Shown: in pieces, positions 10,330-16,706 of the stretch
Position numbering within the stretch: position 1 is the stretch's first letter
Layout: every line of letters starts with the position of its first letter
Assembly: GCA_009733775.1 (NCBI GenBank)
Contig: WOGZ01000531.1
Span: forward strand, 1-16,706
Source: Alectoria sarmentosa
Taxonomy: Eukaryota > Ascomycota > Lecanoromycetes > Lecanorales > Parmeliaceae
Direction: 5' to 3'
DNA length: 16,706 nucleotides
Made by a program: the position numbers and the translations under genes
Notes under the pieces: model-generated
Databases searched by the model: none
The model's input: the letters and a program-made list of their open reading frames with translations, nothing else
What the model was told of the DNA's origin: nothing

Positions 10330-11221
10330 AAATTCTTCGTTTTAATACGCTCAAAAATTAATTATTAATATAAAATATAAAAAAATTATTTTTTGCGATC
10401 GTAAACATATATATAAATTATTTAAATTATTTAAATAAAATAAATATAAGTTTTAAAACACGTTTATTCGCTTTATTTATTTTTATCATTTAAAAAATAT
10501 TTAAATTTCAAAATTATCATTAATTTCGTTTTCTTTATATTAAATTTATAATTATTATATATATTATTATTATTATATTCGAATCTTTAACGTTAAAATT
10601 CATTAACATTTTGAAAAAAAGAATTAAATTAATCGATTTAATAAATTATATAATTTGAAAATGAATTGCGAAAAACGTTTTTAAGATTTTTAATTTATGA
10701 AAATAAATTAAATCGAAAAATAAGCATCGATTTTAAATTTTATTAATTAATAATAATAATGATAATAACGATAACGTTAAATTTAAAATATAAAAATTAA
10801 TATATAATTTCATTTATATCGTTTTGCGTTTTTGCGTAATTAATAATAATTATGTTAATATTAAATTAATATAACGATAATTTTAACAAATATGTTAATA
10901 AATTTCGAAAATCGTTAATAAAGTTATAAAACTTTTTAATTTAATTTAAATTAAACGAAAACTTATTTATTTAATAATTTTATTTTAATTCGAGATTTTT
11001 TAATAACGATTATATCGATTAATATTTTTAAAATTACGTTTCGTTTAATAAAAACAAATTATATAAACATATTTTAAACGAAGCTATATAGCGATTTCAA
11101 AACATTTATTATTTTGAAAACGTTTAAATTATATATATTTTCTTTATTCGCTTTTGTTAAATGTTCGTTCGAATTATAAATAAAAATAAATATCGATTAA
11201 ATTAATTATATCGATATTATT
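10330..11221. other. AT-rich DNA upstream of the 11.2-13.1 kb coding relic
   Basis: In the one plus-strand frame I read here (10861 onward) stops occur at about 10% of codons, which is what random sequence of this composition gives. If the downstream relic was a transposon gene, this is where its leader or LTR would lie. I see no second copy of this stretch within the window to support that. Confidence 0.4.
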
Positions 11222-13088
11222 AAAATTATAAAATAATATAAAAATTACGATATATATTATTATGATTTTAAAGATTATAAAATCGATGATAATAAAATTA
11301 ATTCGATAATTAATAGTTTTTTTAATAATAATAATAATAATAAACGAAAAAATAAACAAAAAAACGATAATAATAATAACGAAAATTATAAGAAACTTTA
11401 ATTTAACGATATTAAATTTAAATCGAAATTTAAAAGTTTTAATATATTTAAATTTAAAATAATTGCGCGAAAGAAAATTTAAATATTTTAAATTTAAATT
11501 ACTTACATTTTCATATTATTAAATGTATTATTTATAATCGAAATAGTTTTTATTATTATTAATTATTCAAAATATTTTATATCGTTAAAAAATACGATAA
11601 AATATTATTAATTATAATTATAAATATTATTCGCATCGAAATTAAAAAAATAATTAATTACATTATGATATTATATTTTGAAAATGTTTTATACGTATTT
11701 AATAATAACTTTAATTTCGTTTTTATAAAAATTTTATTTAAAAATAATTATTTTATAAAATTTTCATTTAACGAAATCAAAGTCGAACGTTACGAGATGC
11801 AAATTATTTAACGCGATAATTTTTATATATTCGATAACGAAAATTATTTAATTTTTATTTTAACGATTATTAATATCGAGGCTTTCGATTTATAATATAT
11901 TTATATAAAATATCTTAAAAGATAAAATGTCGCTCGTCTTAAAATTTATATTAAAATAAATTTATTTATAATTTCGTCGTTCGAAAACGTTTATATATTT
12001 TGCGTAAGATTAAATCTTTATTTTTCATTTTACACAAAGCATTTAATTATCGATAAATATGTTAACGAGTTATTTCATTTCGATATTTTTAATTTTATAT
12101 TAAACGTCGATATTCGTTCGAATTATCGAATAATATTTAAATTTATAAAAAACATTAATAAAAGATTTTATATTTATTTCGATATTTATAAAAATAAAAC
12201 TTTTAATATTTTTAAATCATTTAAAATTAATATAAAATATAATAATTTTATTAATAAATAAATTTATAATAACGAGAATATTATAATTAAAAATCAAATT
12301 TTGAATAATTTTAAATATAATTATAAAATAAAATGAAAATTTATTATCTTTAAAATTTTTTAAATAAATGAAATTTCGAAACGTTTAAATTAAATATTAA
12401 TGATTAAAGTTTACGTTTTGTTAATAAATAACGAATTTTCGAAGTTTTTAATTTTATAATTTATTACGATTATTAATTATCTTCGTAATCGTTCGTTTAT
12501 CGTAAATATAAATAAGATTTTATATAAAAGCGAGCTTAATCGTAAATTTAATATTTAAAATATATTAAATAAAAAAGACTTTGCGAAAAGCGTCGAGTTT
12601 TCGACATTAATTAAAACAAATTCGATAATTATTATAAAGAAAATTATTTAATAAATTATAAAAATAATGTTTATTAAATGTTTATTCAAAATAATTAAAT
12701 TTAATAATATTTTAATATTAAATAAATAAATAATTATTTCAAAACGCAATTTTTGAATAAAAAATCATTTATTATTAATTATTTTTCAACGTCGCGCATC
12801 GAAATCGATGCGATATTAAAAATTAAATTTATAACGAAAATTTTAAATAATAATAATAATAATATTAATAGTAAAACTTTTTTTTTAAATTTTTTAAAAA
12901 CTTTTTTTCATCGACGATTATTATTAATATCGTCGTCGCAATTTCAAAAACGTGTTTAATTTAACGATTTTTTTGAATTTCGAAATCGCGTATTGAAGAG
13001 TTTTTTATTATTATTATTATAAACTCAATTTTTACGAATACGCAATAAATCTTTCTTATCGAAATCGCTTTCATCGTTATCACATTTT
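11222..13088 (+). pseudogene. Degenerate coding region of unknown identity, possibly retrotransposon gag
   Basis: Three consecutive plus-strand frames are depleted of stops. Frame 2 is open at 11237-11398 and 11402-11458 and is rich in N/D/K. Frame 1 from 11461 to 12726 has 12 stops in 422 codons, with a 111-codon open run at 11926-12258. Frame 3 from 12753 to 13088 has two stops in 112 codons. For comparison, the neighbouring frame across 11941-12180 has 8 stops in 80 codons while the open frame has none. Frameshifts therefore lie near 11460 and 12740. Residues around 12043-12230 (IIDKYVNEL, then IIFKFIKNINKRFYIYFDI, then KTFNIFKSF) follow the spacing of a retrotransposon gag capsid domain: a YVxEF-like helix, an FxxGL-like motif and a TLDEAIxxA-like helix. 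That match is by eye and weak. Many N and K codons probably were D and E before G-to-A change, implying an originally acidic protein. A RIP-killed host-type gene is the alternative. Confidence 0.5.
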
Positions 13089-13091
13089 TAA

Positions 13092-14186
13092 AAATCTTAA
13101 TATTTAATCTTATCGCGTTATTAACTAAAATAAACAATTTTAAATTATATAAATCTCGTGTTTATAAAAAGATAATAACGAATATCTTATATTAAATAAG
13201 TTAATAATTGAATATAAATGAGAAATATCATATTTAATTAATAATAATATTTAATATTTTTGCAAATTTTTAATAAATCGCAAAGTTTTAAAAAATAAAT
13301 AAGTTTATAAATTTAAACGTGAATTAATTAACGAAATAATTTAATATAAAACGCGATAAATAATTTAAAATTATATATAACGCAAAAACATTAATTTTGA
13401 AAAAAAATTCGTTTTTATTATTAAATTTATAAATTATTAAATTATTTTCGTTATAATAATCTTTTTCGATTTAAAATTAAATTAAATAAACGTTAAAATC
13501 GCATTTTTATATAATAACGTTAAAAAAATTATATACGTTCGTTAATTTTAAAAATATAAAAACGATATTAATAAAATTTATTATTTTAAAAAAACGCTTT
13601 ATAAATTAAAGTAATCGTTTTAAATTTAAAATAATATTATATTTATTTATTTTCGAAAATTCGAATATCGTTTTTTAACGAATTTTTTTAACGTTTTTAT
13701 TTATAATAAAAAAATTATTATAATTATTTATATTAACGACATTTTTATCGCGAGATTTAATTAATTCGTTATAAATAAATTTAAAAACGCTTTTAATATT
13801 AAATTTCGAATAATAAATTTGAAATTACATATTTATTATTTAAATATAAAAATAATGCGCGATCGTTAAAATCGCATTATAACGTTTAATTAAAAAGATT
13901 ATTTCGAAAAGATTTTTTAAAATTAAAGATAAAAACTTATAATTATTATTTAAATTATAATTAAAAAATAAAATTTTATTATAATAATTAAAATCACGAA
14001 AATAATTATATAATTATAAAATAAATAAATTTAATGTTTATTATTATTAAAAATTTTAGGCGTTTAAATTAATAATAATCGCGTTTATCGATTTATTTAA
14101 ATATAAATAATAAAAATAAATATTAAAATCGTCATATATTCTCATTTTGTGAAAGTTAATTTAAATTGTTAATAATATATTTATAT
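13092..14186. other. AT-rich DNA with no recognisable gene
   Basis: In the one plus-strand frame I read (13622 onward) stops recur every few dozen codons and no family motif appears. If the preceding relic were gag, protease and reverse transcriptase should follow here on the plus strand; I looked for RT landmarks and found none convincing. A small hairpin, AATGCG (13854-13859) with CGCATT (13873-13878), is present. Confidence 0.4.
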
Positions 14187-14745
14187 TTTCGATATTTATT
14201 TCTATATTAGTTTTTTTGTTTTTACTTTTTTTATTATATTATTAATATTTTTACGATATTATTACTTTCGATATTAATATTATCAACGTATAAATTTTTT
14301 ATAACGCTTAAACTTTCAACGCTCGCACTTTAAAAGTTAGCGTTTTTAATATTTATATTTTCGATATTTTTAACGCTTATAACGTTTTTAATTCTCGATG
14401 TTTATATTTTTAAAATTATTATTTTCGATTTTTATTTTTTAATATTTATGTTATAATATTTAAATTTATAAAAAAAAAGTTTTTAATATTTATTTTTCGA
14501 TGTTTTCTTTTCGATGCTTATATTTTAAAATTAATATTTTCGATATTCATTTTTCAATGTTTATATTTTAAAATTAATGCTTTTAATAATTATTTTTTAA
14601 TATTTTTATTTTTAAATTAATATCTTCGATATTTATTTTTCGATATTTATATTTTAAAATTAATATTTTCGATATTTATTTTTCGATATTTATATTTTAA
14701 AGTTGAGATTTTCGATATTTATATTTTAATATTTAAATTTTTATA
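14187..14745 (+). repeat. Minisatellite, 43-bp period in the core
   Basis: Five successive units start at 14512, 14555, 14598, 14641 and 14684, each exactly 43 bp, ending at 14726. The unit is CGATATTTATATTTTAAAAT followed by TAATATTTTCGATATTTATTTTT. Within it CGATATTTAT occurs twice, so the unit looks like an older duplication. Units differ mainly by C/T and A/G changes. More degenerate copies of TTCGATATTTATATTTT extend left to about 14187. As 43 is not a multiple of 3, the array is unlikely to encode a protein repeat. Confidence 0.85.
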
Positions 14746-15034
14746 TTAATAAAAAGTAAATATAAATCTTTCGCATTTTTTTTTCGATATATTTTTTTTA
14801 TATATTTATTAATTATAAATCGGTCGATTTTTAATATATATTTAATAATTTAAAAACAAAATATTCAAAAAATCAATTTTTTATAAAAAGTGAATTTTTT
14901 ATATAAATTATCGTAACGAATATGTTTAAAAAAATATAATCGTTTTTAAATTTCGATATTTTCATTTTTATTACTCGCGAGATTTCGTTATATATAAAAA
15001 AGAAAAAAAAGAAAAAAATTTATCGTCGTTCATT

Positions 15035-15450
15035 TCATTATTATTATTCGATTTTGATTTTCGCGAAAATCGAAATTCGTGTTTTTTAAAAAGTAGTTAT
15101 TACGCGTTTAATGACTTTATTATTATTATTCGAATTTTATTTCATTATCGTTGTTTTTATTATTATTATTCGAAATTTATTTTATTATTATTATTTGATT
15201 TTAATTTTTATAAAAATCGAAATTCGTATTTAATTAAAATATTTTCATTATGCGTTCGAGAATTTTATTATTATTATTTAAAATTAATTATGCGCTCGAT
15301 AATTTTATTATCGTTATTCGATATTTATTTTAATTATTTAACGCTCATTTTATTATCGTTATTTGATTTTAATTTTTATAAAAATTTAAATTCGTAATTT
15401 TCGTGAACATTTTTATTATGCGCTCGATAATTTTATTATTATTATTCGAC
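15035..15450 (+). repeat. Complex repeat field with long-period units
   Basis: A block GATTTT-ATTTT-TAAAAATCGAAATTCGT recurs from 15050, 15197 and 15365 (spacings 147 and 168). A second block, ATTAYGCGYTYRATRAYTTT followed by ATTATTATTATTCG, occurs at 15099-15132, 15247-15280, 15287-15320 and 15415-15448. TTATTATTATTCG strings link them. The first copy of the first block contains a 16-bp perfect palindrome, GATTTTCGCGAAAATC; in the other two it is altered to TTTTTATAAAAA. It is non-coding and looks like an eroded satellite or tandemly repeated element end. Confidence 0.75.
15056..15071. repeat. 16-bp perfect palindrome GATTTTCGCGAAAATC
   Basis: The sequence equals its own reverse complement and has TCGCGA at its centre, in a window where CGCG is uncommon. 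The other two copies of the block keep a palindromic centre but with TATA in place of CGCG. It may simply be the least mutated copy. Confidence 0.75.
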
Positions 15451-15550
15451 GTTTAATTTATTAATACTATTCGATATTCGACGTTTTAAGAAATAAAAAA
15501 GAAATTTAATTTGATATAAAAGATATTAATATATACGATTGTAAAGAATG

Positions 15551-15828
15551 TTAAAATCGATATAAAGTTAAGTTATATAAATGTATTAAATAAAACAATT
15601 AAGTAAAAAGAAAATATATATATAAAAAAAAGCATTTATATAAAAATAAATGTTTTTGCCAAGTCACGTTAAGCTTAATCGAACAATGTTAAAAAAATGT
15701 GATGTTAAAAAGAAGTTTATTTTATTAAAATATAAAATACGCTTATAACATTATCTCTTTTTTTCAAAAAACGATATTTTAACGCTATAAAAATCGAAGA
15801 AATATATTTATAATTTATTTTATATTTT
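15551..15828 (+). repeat. Dispersed repeat R1, copy 2 (uninterrupted)
   Basis: The continuous version of the repeat split at 3601-4360, in the same orientation 11,950 bases downstream. It retains more G+C at several places where copy 1 has A/T (GCC at 15658-15660 against ATT; GATGTT against AATATT), and fewer at others, so both copies were mutated independently. Its left edge is sharp at 15551. The right edge lies near 15828, where TATATTTTCG meets unrelated sequence. It could be a solo LTR or a small non-autonomous element. Confidence 0.85.
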
Positions 15829-16706
15829 CGAAATTTTTAATTAATAATTATTTTCAATTGAAGAAAATTAATAATAATAATAATAATAATAATATATCGC
15901 GAGAAATTTATTAATAATATCGTCGATATTATAATATTTTATCGTTTTAAACGTTTAAAAATAACGTAATTTAATGAAAAATTAACGTTATAATCGTCGT
16001 TAAAGCATTTAAATTTTCAATATTATTTAATATTCGATATTTTAAATAAAGAAAATATCGCAAAAATTAAACGATATAATTAAACGAAGTTTTATATATC
16101 GAATTAAGTCGTAAACGCTAAACTTTATTTAAAATTCGCATATATTTTAATAATAATCTAAATTTTTTTTTTTTATAAATTTATATATATATAATATTAA
16201 ATAATATTAACAACGACGATAGCGAGATTTTAAAACGTTATTAAAAAACTTCGAAATGTGTTTATAATGCGAATAACGAAAATCGCGTGTTAATTCAATT
16301 CTTGAATCGATATATTATTATCGTCGACCTCGATCGATTTTTGAAAAATAACGTGAAAACGTACGCATAATAGTTGAAAATTATATATAATTATTATCGT
16401 TCGCTATAACAACGACGATTATAAGAAAAAAAAATTAAAAAATTGAATAAAGGAAATAAAAAAACCTTTTTATAAATTAATCGTTAATTTAATCGAATAA
16501 TGTTTAATTTTTTTATTATAAGTTATTTAAATATTTTTATAAAAATCTTTTATTACGTTTTTAATATTATCGAATTTATTTTCATTAATGTTACATTAAT
16601 TAAAATCTTTATCGACGTTTTTTCATTTAATTTTATATTTAAAACGATTTCATAATTTTTTTAAATTTAATATATTTTTAATTATTTATTTATTTTTATT
16701 TTTAAC
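15829..16706. other. AT-rich DNA with no recognisable gene
   Basis: Holds an (AAT)n microsatellite at 15868-15893, the short palindrome AATATCGTCGATATT near 15917 and a small hairpin of AAAGG (16449-16453) with CCTTTT (16465-16470). AACGACGAT occurs twice (about 16212 and 16410). No coding frame is apparent, and nothing marks a gene or element edge at the right end. Confidence 0.45.

Noticed and set aside
11174..11359. Minus-strand open frame of 61 codons, nearly all I, F, N and Y
   Set aside because: It is the antisense of the Asn/Asp-rich start of the plus-strand relic and low in complexity, with no motif.
12700..12735. A second YLDD-like box (FNNILIL) on the plus strand
   Set aside because: None of the other RT landmarks precede it at the right spacing; A/T-rich codons give such strings by chance.
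12753..12959. A separate small gene on the plus strand
   Set aside because: Its start is a TTG within a longer stop-depleted region, and the frame continues past its stop, so it is better read as part of the 11.2-13.1 kb relic.
14187..15450. CRISPR array
   Set aside because: The repeats are imperfect, without unique spacers of uniform length, and no cas gene is near. This is a minisatellite and a degenerate repeat field.
15868..15893. (AAT)n and other trinucleotide runs as features of interest
   Set aside because: Simple runs like this (also near 11328 and 12848) are expected in DNA of this composition.
1..16706. AT-rich bacterial endosymbiont, mitochondrial or anaerobic-fungus DNA
   Set aside because: There are no long ORFs, tRNAs or rRNAs as in organelles or endosymbionts. 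The retained CpG and the transition-only divergence of repeats point to RIP rather than uniform AT drift.
1..16706. Telomeric repeats or chromosome end
   Set aside because: No TTAGGG/CCCTAA array is present on either strand.

Overview
This window looks like a repeat-induced point mutation (RIP) wasteland: an AT-rich, gene-free, transposon-derived block from the nuclear genome of a filamentous ascomycete (Pezizomycotina). Lines counted by eye have about 13-17% G+C. Almost all surviving cytosines sit in CpG, CpA/TpG are scarce, TpA is everywhere, and GG/CC hardly occur. That is the reverse of methyl-CpG deamination and fits C-to-T change at CpA on both strands. The best direct evidence is a pair of repeat copies (3601-3760 and 15551-15710) that align without gaps over 160 bases with 20 differences, 19 of them transitions. 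The species cannot be named from this sequence, and no intact gene is present.

Layout. 1-811 (minus): remains of a Ty3/gypsy polyprotein, mainly reverse transcriptase, running off the left edge; the catalytic YLDD box now reads YLNN after a one-base frameshift. 812-2840: featureless. 2960-3340 (minus) and 4690-5010 (plus): two inverted copies of one sequence, both keeping a similar reading frame. Between them, 3601-4360 holds a roughly 280-bp dispersed repeat split by about 460 bp of other DNA; its uninterrupted copy is at 15551-15828. 4368-4533 recurs at 9102-9267, and 6666-7072 recurs at 8609-8990, so the 3.6-9.3 kb part is a mosaic of dispersed repeats.

11.2-13.1 kb (plus) holds a broken coding region. 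One frame has only 12 stops in 422 codons, against about 10% expected at this composition, and part of it tentatively resembles a retrotransposon gag capsid domain. 14.19-14.74 kb carries a minisatellite with an exact 43-bp period over its core, and 15.03-15.45 kb carries a second repeat field with a 16-bp perfect palindrome. The right end holds the second dispersed-repeat copy and otherwise nothing recognisable.

No working biological system can be supported. What can be read is the fossil record of several transposable elements inactivated by a genome-defence process. The items most worth following up are the unidentified 11.2-13.1 kb coding relic and the inverted pair with a conserved frame.
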